Assembly: GCA_035455265.1 (NCBI GenBank)
Contig: DATIFK010000049.1
Location: forward strand, 1-43,249
Reading direction: 5' to 3'
Source of the DNA: MGOM01 sp035455265
GTDB lineage: Bacteria; Chloroflexota; Anaerolineae; Anaerolineales; E44-bin32
Length of the DNA: 43,249 nt
The notes under the pieces are model-generated. The model was not told the origin of the DNA. It was given only the letters and a program-made list of their open reading frames with translations, and ran no database searches. Below, piece by piece: positions 1 to 6,361 of the stretch (the first letter of the stretch is position 1; each line of letters starts with the position of its first letter). A program made the translations under genes and the position numbers.

Positions 1-1
1 C

Positions 2-292
2 GGCGTTGCCTACATTGCCCATCTGTCGGGCGCGCCGATCCTTCCCTTCGCGCACAGCGGCACCGACCGCGTCTTCCAATCGTTGGTGCGGCTGCGCCGC
101 CACCCGATCGACGTCATCATCGGCCGTCCGTTCCAACTTCCTCCGCTGGACCCCAACGACCGCTCCGCCTCGCTGCGGCGCAACGCCGACGAGGTCATGT
201 GCCATCTGGCGGCGCTGCTCCCTCCGCCCTACCGCGGCATCTACGCCGACCATCGTCGCACGAAGGAACTGCTCGCCTCCGGGACGGTCTAG
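2..292 (+). CDS. C-terminal part of a PlsC-like lysophospholipid acyltransferase (cut by the window edge)
   Basis: The reading frame is open from the first bases of the window and ends at TAG 290-292, giving 96 residues of a C-terminus. The segment GVAYIAHLSGAPILPFA followed by DVIIGRPFQLPP resembles the latter half of 1-acyl-sn-glycerol-3-phosphate acyltransferases. In that family an alanine-rich helix, a G-[AV]-P-[IV]-[IV]-P strand and a hydrophobic 'v.iGeP' strand follow the HxxxxD and EGTRS blocks, which would lie off the window to the left. The family transfers an acyl group to lysophosphatidate at the cytoplasmic membrane during phospholipid synthesis. The gene is followed within 4 bp by a convergent lipoprotein gene. 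The family call is fairly safe; the exact substrate cannot be judged from this fragment. Confidence 0.72.
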   Translation, partial: GVAYIAHLSGAPILPFAHSGTDRVFQSLVRLRRHPIDVIIGRPFQLPPLDPNDRSASLRRNADEVMCHLAALLPPPYRGIYADHRRTKELLASGTV

Positions 293-295
293 CCG

Positions 296-1096
296 TCAGC
301 CGGGGCGCAGCGTCGGGTAGGGGGGACTCGCCGGAAGATAGAACAATGTGTTGATGTAGGAGAAGACTTCCCCGGTCTCGGTGATCCCGACTTGAGCCAG
401 GACCGGCATGTGCTGGACCGGGCCCGGCTGTTCCCACCGGAAGAAGTACATCCCCTCGCTTTTCGAGCCGACCTCAAAGTTCAAAGTCGGCTTCCATTGG
501 TCGAAAGCGGGGAACTGACCGGCGATCAGAGTCTCCGCCAGGAGCTGGAGCTCTTCGCGGCTTCGGGTATGGCCGCTGCTCGCCCTCCAGCTCGCCGGCG
601 GATCCATCTCCACCACCTTTTCCGCCAGCGGCGCCACCAGGTACTCAAAGCCACGCTCGTCCATCAGACGCAAGACCTTGAGATCCCCGGTCGGCGAGTT
701 GGGCGCGATGGTGATCTCCTGAAAGGCGATCACCTGCGGCGCCTCTCCGACGAGGCTGCGGACCGCGGCGACGGCCGCCTTTTGGTCAATCGAGGTCTCG
801 ACCCCCGAGTCGGAGCGGTAGCAGATGACCTCCCAGGCGGCGATCGTTTCCAGATCGAGGGCGGCCAGCTCCTCGCGAGTGAAGCACGGCGCGGAGGTCG
901 GCGAAGCCTCGATCGTCTCGGCGGGCCGCGTCGGAGAAACAGGTGAGGTGACGGCCGCCGCAGAGGTTGGGGAAGCGGGGAGGGACATCGGCGTGCCGGC
1001 GCTTGTCGGGCCGGGCGCGGCGCAGCCGGTTAGCAACGTCAACGCGCCCGCAAGCAGCACAGCACTGGGCGTGTGAGACCTGGTGTGGAAAGGCAT
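296..1096 (-). CDS. Predicted lipoprotein of unknown function with a Pro/Ser/Thr-rich linker
   Basis: This is a 266-residue protein. The start is placed at ATG 1096-1094 because it puts a classic lipoprotein signal peptide at the N-terminus: a basic n-region, the hydrophobic stretch AVLLAGALTLLTGC and a lipobox cysteine at residue 25. A longer TTG-started frame to 1153 would bury this signal. Residues 26-68 are a Pro/Ser/Thr/Ala-rich linker typical of extracytoplasmic surface tethers. The rest is a folded domain of about 195 residues. Its C-terminal part, with MPVLAQVGITETGEVFSYIN, looks like an alternating beta hairpin, but I recognise no family. The gene is divergent from the SOS-type cassette at 1253 and shares its 156-bp upstream region. 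Confidence 0.7.
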   Translation of the reverse strand: MPFHTRSHTPSAVLLAGALTLLTGCAAPGPTSAGTPMSLPASPTSAAAVTSPVSPTRPAETIEASPTSAPCFTREELAALDLETIAAWEVICYRSDSGVETSIDQKAAVAAVRSLVGEAPQVIAFQEITIAPNSPTGDLKVLRLMDERGFEYLVAPLAEKVVEMDPPASWRASSGHTRSREELQLLAETLIAGQFPAFDQWKPTLNFEVGSKSEGMYFFRWEQPGPVQHMPVLAQVGITETGEVFSYINTLFYLPASPPYPTLRPG

Positions 1097-1194
1097 TGTT
1101 CCTCGGTTGTAGCGGCTCGGGACAGACGGCTGGGATCGGCCGCAGATGGCCAAGACTGTAACACGGCCGGCCCCAGCTCCACCCCAGGATGGGA

Positions 1195-1223
1195 TTGCGC
1201 CCCGAAGCCGGCTGAGTTACAAA
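1195..1223 (+). promoter_or_regulatory. Candidate sigma-70-type promoter of the RecA-like/PolB cassette
   Basis: TTGCGC (1195-1200) and TACAAA (1218-1223) are separated by 17 nt. The last bases of the -10 element are inside the SOS-type palindrome at 1221-1242, so a bound repressor would block polymerase here. The Shine-Dalgarno GGAG at 1243-1246 follows directly. Confidence 0.45.
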
Positions 1224-1242
1224 TAGAACGTCTGTTCTATTT
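1221..1242. promoter_or_regulatory. Perfect SOS-box-like palindrome (LexA site candidate)
   Basis: Two perfect 9-bp arms, AAATAGAAC and GTTCTATTT, flank the 4-nt spacer GTCT. The core GAAC-N4-GTTC is the LexA box of Gram-positive bacteria (Bacillus DinR, mycobacteria); from memory, related boxes are used in Chloroflexota. It lies between a -10 element and the Shine-Dalgarno of a gene whose downstream partner is a DNA polymerase, which is exactly where a LexA repressor site would be expected. Confidence 0.72.
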
Positions 1243-1252
1243 GGAGATCCTG

Positions 1253-1954
1253 GTGACCGTTTCACTGGCCCTGCCCTCCACCTTGGCCCTTCAGGTGGAA
1301 CACGCCGGCCGAGGGGAGTTCGACATCGGCCTTCGTCTGGCTCTCGATCCGGCGCTGCTCGACGCCATGCGCAGGCCGCGTCTCACCCTCTTGTGGGGCA
1401 CCCTGGCGCCGACCCGCACACTGCTCGCCGGCGCCACCAGCCTCGTCGTCGGCGGCACGCCCGTGCGCCTGTTCGACGGCGGCAATGCCTTCGACGGCTA
1501 TTTCGTCGCCCGACTGGCGCGCCGCCTCGCCCGCCTGATCGCGCCCGATCCGGCCTCGGAGCCGCTTGCACCCGATCCCGTTGTCTTCCCGCGCGAAGGC
1601 CCCCACGAAGCCCTCAGCCGTCTGCGTCTGTCGCGCGCCTTCACCTGCTTTCAGCTGGCCGAGCTCATCGAGAACACGCCCACCAGTCCCGAGCCGCTCT
1701 TCGTCCTCGACCTGTTGGCCACCTTCTACGACGAGAGTGTGCCGCTGCGCGACGGCGAGCGTCTCTTGGCCACCACCCTGACCCACCTCAAGCGCCTGGC
1801 GGCGGTCGCGCCCGTGATCGTCGGCGCGCACGAGCCGCAGACTCTGGTGAAAGAACGCTGGCGGCTGCTCGACGACCTGCAGGCTGCCGCCGACGCCGCC
1901 TGGATGCTGCGCGCGCCGCAAGAGGAAAGTGTGCAACAGATGCGACTCTTTTGA
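1253..1954 (+). CDS. RecA-superfamily-like protein with degenerate Walker A, first gene of a putative SOS polymerase cassette
   Basis: This is a 233-residue protein. GTG 1253 is chosen because GGAG at 1243-1246 lies 6 nt upstream and an SOS-type box precedes it. The outline resembles RecA/RadA-type ATPases. A strand and turn, LTLLWGTLAPTRTLLA, sits at residues 44-58; G49-x4-T54-R55-T56 aligns with GxxxxGK[ST] but lacks the second Gly and the Lys. Next come VRLFDGGNAFDGYFVARLAR (71-90), RLSRAFTCFQLAEL (125-138), and a Walker-B-like strand LFVLDLLATFYDE (149-161, D153), ending in VIVGAHEP. The protein therefore probably folds like RecA but does not hydrolyse ATP normally. ImuA and SulA-like partners of mutagenic polymerases are comparable degenerate RecA-like proteins. 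The fold assignment is by eye and is inference. Confidence 0.6.
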   Translation: MTVSLALPSTLALQVEHAGRGEFDIGLRLALDPALLDAMRRPRLTLLWGTLAPTRTLLAGATSLVVGGTPVRLFDGGNAFDGYFVARLARRLARLIAPDPASEPLAPDPVVFPREGPHEALSRLRLSRAFTCFQLAELIENTPTSPEPLFVLDLLATFYDESVPLRDGERLLATTLTHLKRLAAVAPVIVGAHEPQTLVKERWRLLDDLQAAADAAWMLRAPQEESVQQMRLF

Positions 1955-1990
1955 GTCATCACTTGCGCCAAGCGCAGCGCAGATGCAAGT

Positions 1991-2064
1991 GTCAGTCGTC
2001 AGTCATCAGTAAGAACCACACACCCACGACCGCCCGGTTCTACTGATAACTGATGACTGATGAC
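1991..2064. repeat. Inverted period-7 repeat element (CAGTCRT type)
   Basis: The left arm (1991-2017) reads as heptamers GTCAGTC, GTCAGTC, ATCAGT followed by AAGAACC. The right arm (2036-2064) is its near reverse complement, GGTTCT then CTGATAA, CTGATGA, CTGATGA. The arms can form a long imperfect hairpin over an 18-nt loop. It sits between the RecA-like gene and the small ORF and belongs to the same repeat style seen at 3028, 39611 and 42985. Confidence 0.75.
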
Positions 2065-2079
2065 TGAACCACTGGTCTT

Positions 2080-2376
2080 ATGGGACGAACCCTTCCTTCC
2101 ATCACCCAGGCCTTTCTCCAGGAGCAGCAGTCGCTCGCTCGCTTCCGCCGCGCCCTGCGCCTCGACGACCAGCGCGCCCTGGACGCCCTCCTGGCCAGCT
2201 CCCGCCACCACCTGGCCGCTGCCGCGTACGCCTCCCATTTACTGCCCTTCGAGGTCATGTTGCTCGCCATGCTCGTCGAGCAGCACAAGCTCATCCTGCA
2301 GCTCCAGCAGCAGCTCGAGGCACTGTCGGCGGGGCCGGCGGAGCCCCCACTCCCTCCGGGAGAGGGGGAGGGGTGA
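2080..2376 (+). CDS. Small helical protein of unknown function between the RecA-like gene and polB
   Basis: This is a 98-residue product with no recognised family. It looks almost wholly helical. Residues 10-45 are rich in Gln, Arg, Leu and Ala, and residues 57-86 (FEVMLLAMLVEQHKLILQLQQ) resemble a coiled coil with Leu/Ile at heptad positions, suggesting a protein-protein adaptor. The last nine residues (PLPPGEGEG) are encoded by a GC-rich interspersed repeat that begins near 2345, so the original C-terminus may have been replaced. No good Shine-Dalgarno precedes ATG 2080; translation may depend on coupling from the upstream gene. Its place between a RecA-like gene and a polymerase suggests a role in that complex, but this is context only. 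It could also be a spurious frame. Confidence 0.5.
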   Translation: MGRTLPSITQAFLQEQQSLARFRRALRLDDQRALDALLASSRHHLAAAAYASHLLPFEVMLLAMLVEQHKLILQLQQQLEALSAGPAEPPLPPGEGEG

Positions 2377-2446
2377 GGGCGTGAGCACCGCCCTCCTCGG
2401 GAGGTTCCACCCCCACCCTCCTTTCCCCCTTTCAGGGGGAGGGGGC
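2345..2446. repeat. GC-rich interspersed repeat (CCCCCTTTCAGGGGG core)
   Basis: The intergenic stretch before polB contains a first purine-rich block (CTCCCTCCGGGAGAGGGGG) and a second palindromic block built around CCCCCTTTCAGGGGG at about 2427-2441, preceded by CCACCCCCACCCTCC. The same element occurs in the opposite orientation inside polB at 3053-3091. The last codons of the preceding small ORF are within it, and the ATG of polB lies just after it, in CTGATGACTG. Confidence 0.7.
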
Positions 2447-2457
2447 TGTGACAACTG

Positions 2458-5007
2458 ATGACTGCTCTTTCCGCCTGGCTCTTCGACGTGTATCCCGATG
2501 CCGATGGCATGCGCCTGTGGCTGCTCGACGGCGACGGCCGCATGCACTCCCTCCACGACACGTTCACGCCGTGTCTCTACGCCCGCGGGCCGCTCGACGA
2601 TCTCCGCGCCGTCGCCCGCATGCTGCGCGCCCGCCGCGCCCCCGTCACGCTGCGCCGCACCGAGCGCCGCGATCTCTTCCTCGACCGTCAGGTCGAGGTG
2701 CTCGAGATCGGCGTGCGCCTGCCGGCCCTGCTCGCCACCGTCCTGCGCTGGGCGGCTGAGTTCCGCCCCTACCTGACCTACTACGACGCCGACATCCCCC
2801 TGCCGCAGCGTTACGTCCTGGCGCGCGGCGTCTTCCCGCTGGCCGCCTGCGACGTCGAGTACGACCCGCCGACCAGCGCCGCGCCCGGCCGGCTGCGCGC
2901 CATTCGCACGGTCGACTCACCCTGGGAGGTCGACTACCGCCTGCCGCCGTTCCGCGTGATGACCATGCGCCTGAGCCAGGACCAGCGCGACGACGACGGC
3001 GGGGAGCTCTACAACCCGGCGCGCAGGCCAGCCATCAGCCGTCAGCCGTCAGCTCCCTCCCCCTTTCAGGGGGAGGGAGGGGTGGGGGTGGATGTCACCG
3101 CCGCCTTCACCCTCGCGGATCACGCTTCCCTCTCGGGAAAGCCCTCACGCGACGAGCTCCTCGTCGAAGTCGATGGCCGCGAGCACGCTTTCCCCCGCCG
3201 CCACGGGCGCCGCCTGTTGCTCGGCTTGCGCCACCTGCTCGAGCACCACGACCCGGACCTGATCGTCAGCGCCTATGGTGACTCTTACCTGCTGCCGCGC
3301 CTGCTGGAGCTTTCCCGCCACTACGGCATCCCTCTGCCCCTCAACCGCGATCCCGACCAGGCCGTCGCCCACAAGAAGGCCCACTCCTACTTCTCCTACG
3401 GCCGCATCATCTTCCGCGACGAGCAGCACCTGCTGTTCGGGCGCTGGCACATCGACCGCCAGAACGCCTTCCTGGCCGACGACTACGGCCTCGATGGCAC
3501 GCTCGAGATCGCCCGCCTGACCGGGCTGCCGGTCCAGACCGTCGCCCGCGTCTCCACCGGCACGGGCATCAGTGCCATGCAGGTCGCTACGGCGTGGCGG
3601 CGCGGCGTGCTCGTCCCCTGGCAGAAACGCCATCCCGAATCGCTCAAGACCGGCGTCGACCTGCTCGTCGCCGACAAGGGCGGCCTGGTCTACACGCCCA
3701 CCCCGGGCCTGCACCAGCACGTCGCCGAGCTCGACTTCACCGCCATGTACCCGAGCATCATGGTCAACTTCAACATCTCGCCGGAGACCGTAGGGGCCGA
3801 ATGCTGCGAGGGCACACCCGTGCCCGAGCTCGGCACGCCCGTCTGCCGTCACCGCCAGGGGCTGGTTCCCGAGACGCTCGCCCCGCTGCTGGAAAAACGC
3901 GCCCGCTACAAGGCCCTGGTGCGCGCCCTGCCTGAAGGCGACCGGCGCAAGGAGGCCTTCCGGCGCCGCTACTCGGCTCACAAGTGGCTGCTGGTCACCT
4001 GCTTCGGCTATCTGGGCTACAAGAACGCCCGCTTCGGCCGCATCGAGGCCCATGAGGCCGTCACCGCCTACGGCCGCGAGGTGCTGCTGCGCGCCAAGGA
4101 AATCGTCGAGCGGCGCGGCTTCCGCGTGCTGCACCTGTACGTCGACGGCTTGTGGGTCGACAAACCCGGGGCGCCTCAGCGGCCGGATTACGAAACGCTG
4201 CTGGCGGAGATCCAGGCGAACACCGGGCTGCACATCGCCCTGGAAGGCGTCTACCGCTGGCTGGCGTTCCTGCCATCACGCGTCGAGCCGCGCGTCACCG
4301 TCGCCAACCGTTACTTCGGGGCCTTCGAGGACGGGACGATCAAGGTGCGCGGCATCGAGGCCCGCCGCCACGACACGCCCGCCTTCATTGAGGCCACTCA
4401 ACTCGGGGCTCTCGAAATCCTGGCGCATGCGCCCGACGCCGCCGCCTTCCGGCGCCGCGTGCCCGAGGCCGTCGCCTACCTGCGCCAGCGCCTCGGCCGG
4501 CTGCGCGCCGGCCAGGTCCCGCTGGACGAGCTCATCGTCGGCCACAACCTGTCGCGCCGGCCGGAGGAGTTCACCGTCCGCACGCCCGCCGCGCGCGTTG
4601 CGGCCGAGTTCACCCGCGCCGGCATCCAGCTCAGCCCCGGCGAGCGCCTGCGCTTCATCTATGTATCGGGGCCGGAGAAGGCGCGCGCCTGGGATCTGCT
4701 CGCGGCGTCCGTCCCCTACGACCGCCAGGTTTACACCACGCTGTTCCTGCGCGCCGTCGAGAGCCTGCTGGCCGCCGTGGGCGTCGATGCCGCCACGCTG
4801 CAAACCTGGCTGCTCGGCGACGCCGGCTATTGGGGGCCGCCCGGCGCCCTCCCACCCCCCGGCGTCGATGGCCGCTGGCCGCTGCTGGCCCGCGCCGGGA
4901 TCCTTCCCACCCGAGCGCGCGCCACGCCTCCGGGCCTGGCGTCACCCCTCATCCTGTCCCTGCCGGCAAGGGTGGACTCGCCCTGCGAAGCTTCCACGGC
5001 GGCGTGA
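2458..5007 (+). CDS. Family-B DNA polymerase with altered catalytic and degenerate exonuclease motifs
   Basis: This is an 849-residue protein. Motif A is intact: ELDFTAMYPSI, D426, Y431. Motif B reads K509-WLLVTCFGYLG, with Val and Thr replacing the Asn-Ser of Kx3NSxYG. Motif C reads Y561-VDGLWVD where YGDTDS is expected, so D563 is kept but the second metal-binding Asp is Leu565. The exonuclease region is eroded. The strand expected to carry DxE reads FRVMTMRLS (165-173), and the ExoII region reads DLIVSAYGDSYLLPRL with no Asn/Asp pair. A proofreading-free, translesion-type enzyme of the PolB2 lineage is the best reading; archaeal PolB2/Dpo2 is known for altered motifs and DNA-damage induction. 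Residues 189-212 are a repeat-derived insertion. ATG 2458 has no clear Shine-Dalgarno. It is the third gene of an SOS-box-led cassette. Confidence 0.85.
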   Translation: MTALSAWLFDVYPDADGMRLWLLDGDGRMHSLHDTFTPCLYARGPLDDLRAVARMLRARRAPVTLRRTERRDLFLDRQVEVLEIGVRLPALLATVLRWAAEFRPYLTYYDADIPLPQRYVLARGVFPLAACDVEYDPPTSAAPGRLRAIRTVDSPWEVDYRLPPFRVMTMRLSQDQRDDDGGELYNPARRPAISRQPSAPSPFQGEGGVGVDVTAAFTLADHASLSGKPSRDELLVEVDGREHAFPRRHGRRLLLGLRHLLEHHDPDLIVSAYGDSYLLPRLLELSRHYGIPLPLNRDPDQAVAHKKAHSYFSYGRIIFRDEQHLLFGRWHIDRQNAFLADDYGLDGTLEIARLTGLPVQTVARVSTGTGISAMQVATAWRRGVLVPWQKRHPESLKTGVDLLVADKGGLVYTPTPGLHQHVAELDFTAMYPSIMVNFNISPETVGAECCEGTPVPELGTPVCRHRQGLVPETLAPLLEKRARYKALVRALPEGDRRKEAFRRRYSAHKWLLVTCFGYLGYKNARFGRIEAHEAVTAYGREVLLRAKEIVERRGFRVLHLYVDGLWVDKPGAPQRPDYETLLAEIQANTGLHIALEGVYRWLAFLPSRVEPRVTVANRYFGAFEDGTIKVRGIEARRHDTPAFIEATQLGALEILAHAPDAAAFRRRVPEAVAYLRQRLGRLRAGQVPLDELIVGHNLSRRPEEFTVRTPAARVAAEFTRAGIQLSPGERLRFIYVSGPEKARAWDLLAASVPYDRQVYTTLFLRAVESLLAAVGVDAATLQTWLLGDAGYWGPPGALPPPGVDGRWPLLARAGILPTRARATPPGLASPLILSLPARVDSPCEASTAA
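3028..3091. repeat. Interspersed repeat inserted in frame within polB
   Basis: Three heptamer units (AGCCATC, AGCCGTC, AGCCGTC) are followed by the CCCCCTTTCAGGGGG core and a G-rich tail. The same parts are found in intergenic positions at 1991-2064 and, in inverted orientation, 2401-2446. It is translated without a stop as about 21-24 low-complexity residues (190-212) lying between the exonuclease strand and the next helix of the polymerase, probably a surface loop. Confidence 0.75.
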
Positions 5008-5040
5008 CAGACCGCCACAATCGCCCCGACACCCCAACAG

Positions 5041-5068
5041 CTCGCCCTGGGTACATGCGGGCGAGTTT
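5041..5068 (+). terminator. Possible terminator hairpin after polB
   Basis: CTCGCCC (5041-5047) and GGGCGAG (5059-5065) form a perfect 7-bp stem over an 11-nt loop, followed by TTT. It lies between the convergent polB and transporter genes. The short U-tract makes this only a moderate candidate. Confidence 0.4.
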
Positions 5069-5086
5069 CACGAAGCCCGCTCGCCA

Positions 5087-6349
5087 TCAATGCGACGAGC
5101 CAGGGAAGACCGTAATCACCACCAGGGCCGCCGTCAGGATGACCAACGTCGCCACGATGGCCCACGTCAGAACATTCAGGATCCGACCGTTGACATGCGT
5201 CCCCATCAGGCGGCGATCGTTGATCAGGCGCAGCATCACCACCAGAATGACCGGCAACAGAATCCCGTTCAGAGTCTGGCTGGCGATCATCGTCCGCACC
5301 AGAGACTGCAGCGGAAGCAGCACCACGCCGGCACCGAGGACGATCAGCGCGGTGTAGATGCCGAAGAACGTCGGCGCCTGCCGCAGCGTGCGGCTGACGC
5401 CCACCTCCCAACCGAAGGCCTCACACACGACATAGGCGGTCGACAGCGGGAGGATGGCCGCCGCAAACAGCGAGGCATTCAACAGACCTACGGCGAAAAG
5501 GGTCGAGGCGTACGATCCGGCCAAGGGGCGCAGCGCCACGGCGGCGTCCTCGGCCGTCTCGATGGCCTGACCATGGACGAACAGGGTCGAGGCGCAGGCG
5601 ATCACGATGAAACCGGCCACGACGATGGCAAACAGCGAGCCCACCACGACGTCCAGCCGCTCCCACCCCAGTTCGGCCGGCCGAAGACCCTTATCGACAA
5701 TCGCCGCCTGCTGATAGAACTGCATCCAGGGGGCGATGGTGGTGCCGATGATGGTCACCAGCATGACCAGGTAGCCGGAGTCCCACGCGAGCCGTGGTGA
5801 GACCGCGGCTCGCGCCACGGCCGTCCAATCAGGCCGGGCCAGGATCCCGGAGCCGACATACGCCAGGTACACCGCGCTGGCGACCAGAAAGATCCGTTCA
5901 ACGGATCGGTAGTTGCCTCGCACCACCAGCAGCCAGACCAGGGCGCCGGCCAACGGCACCGCCAGGAACTTGCTGACCCCGAAGATCCCGCTGGCGGCCG
6001 CCACACCGGCGAACTCACTGACGGTGTTGGCCCAGTTCGCCACCAGGAGCAATCCAAGGATCAACGCCGTCACTCGGACGCCCAGGCTCTCGCGGATCAA
6101 ATCCCCCAGGCCCTTTCCGGTTACGATGCCCAGGCGTGAGCTCATCTCCTGGACCAGGATCAGCGCCACAGCGAGCAGAGGCAGGATCCACAACACACCC
6201 AACCCGTAGCGGGCCCCCGCTACGGAATAGGTGCTGATCCCGCCGGCGTCATTGTCCACGTTGGCGGTGATGATCCCCGGTCCGATGATCGCCAGGGCGA
6301 ACGCCAGACGCGACCAGATGGGCCGTATGCGGTACGAGGTGGATCGCAT
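5087..6349 (-). CDS. NRAMP (SLC11)-family transporter, probably of the magnesium-type (NRMT-like) branch
   Basis: This is a 420-residue protein with about 11 predicted membrane helices. TM1 reads IIGPGIITANVDNDAGGIST (21-40), where classical MntH has a DPGN metal motif. The TM6 region reads TTIAPWMQFYQQAAIVDKG, where manganese/iron NRAMPs have an A-x-x-MPH motif. Loss of the MPH methionine, the soft-metal ligand, is characteristic of NRAMP-related Mg2+ transporters. Its 12-bp distance from an upstream MgtE-like sensor gene supports Mg2+ (or another hard divalent cation) rather than Mn2+/Fe2+. Transport direction and coupling cannot be read from sequence. Start is ATG 6349. It is probably cotranscribed with the upstream gene at 6362-7615. 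Family confidence is high; substrate is inferred. Confidence 0.85.
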   Translation of the reverse strand: MRSTSYRIRPIWSRLAFALAIIGPGIITANVDNDAGGISTYSVAGARYGLGVLWILPLLAVALILVQEMSSRLGIVTGKGLGDLIRESLGVRVTALILGLLLVANWANTVSEFAGVAAASGIFGVSKFLAVPLAGALVWLLVVRGNYRSVERIFLVASAVYLAYVGSGILARPDWTAVARAAVSPRLAWDSGYLVMLVTIIGTTIAPWMQFYQQAAIVDKGLRPAELGWERLDVVVGSLFAIVVAGFIVIACASTLFVHGQAIETAEDAAVALRPLAGSYASTLFAVGLLNASLFAAAILPLSTAYVVCEAFGWEVGVSRTLRQAPTFFGIYTALIVLGAGVVLLPLQSLVRTMIASQTLNGILLPVILVVMLRLINDRRLMGTHVNGRILNVLTWAIVATLVILTAALVVITVFPGSSH

Positions 6350-6361
6350 GTCGCGCCCCCG

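Noticed and set aside
1991..2064. CRISPR-like repeats
   Set aside because: Units are 7 nt, contiguous and inverted, with no spacers of constant length and no cas genes in the window.
3145..4233. Minus-strand frame of 362 codons inside polB
   Set aside because: Overlaps the conserved polymerase core and has no motif or ribosome-binding site.
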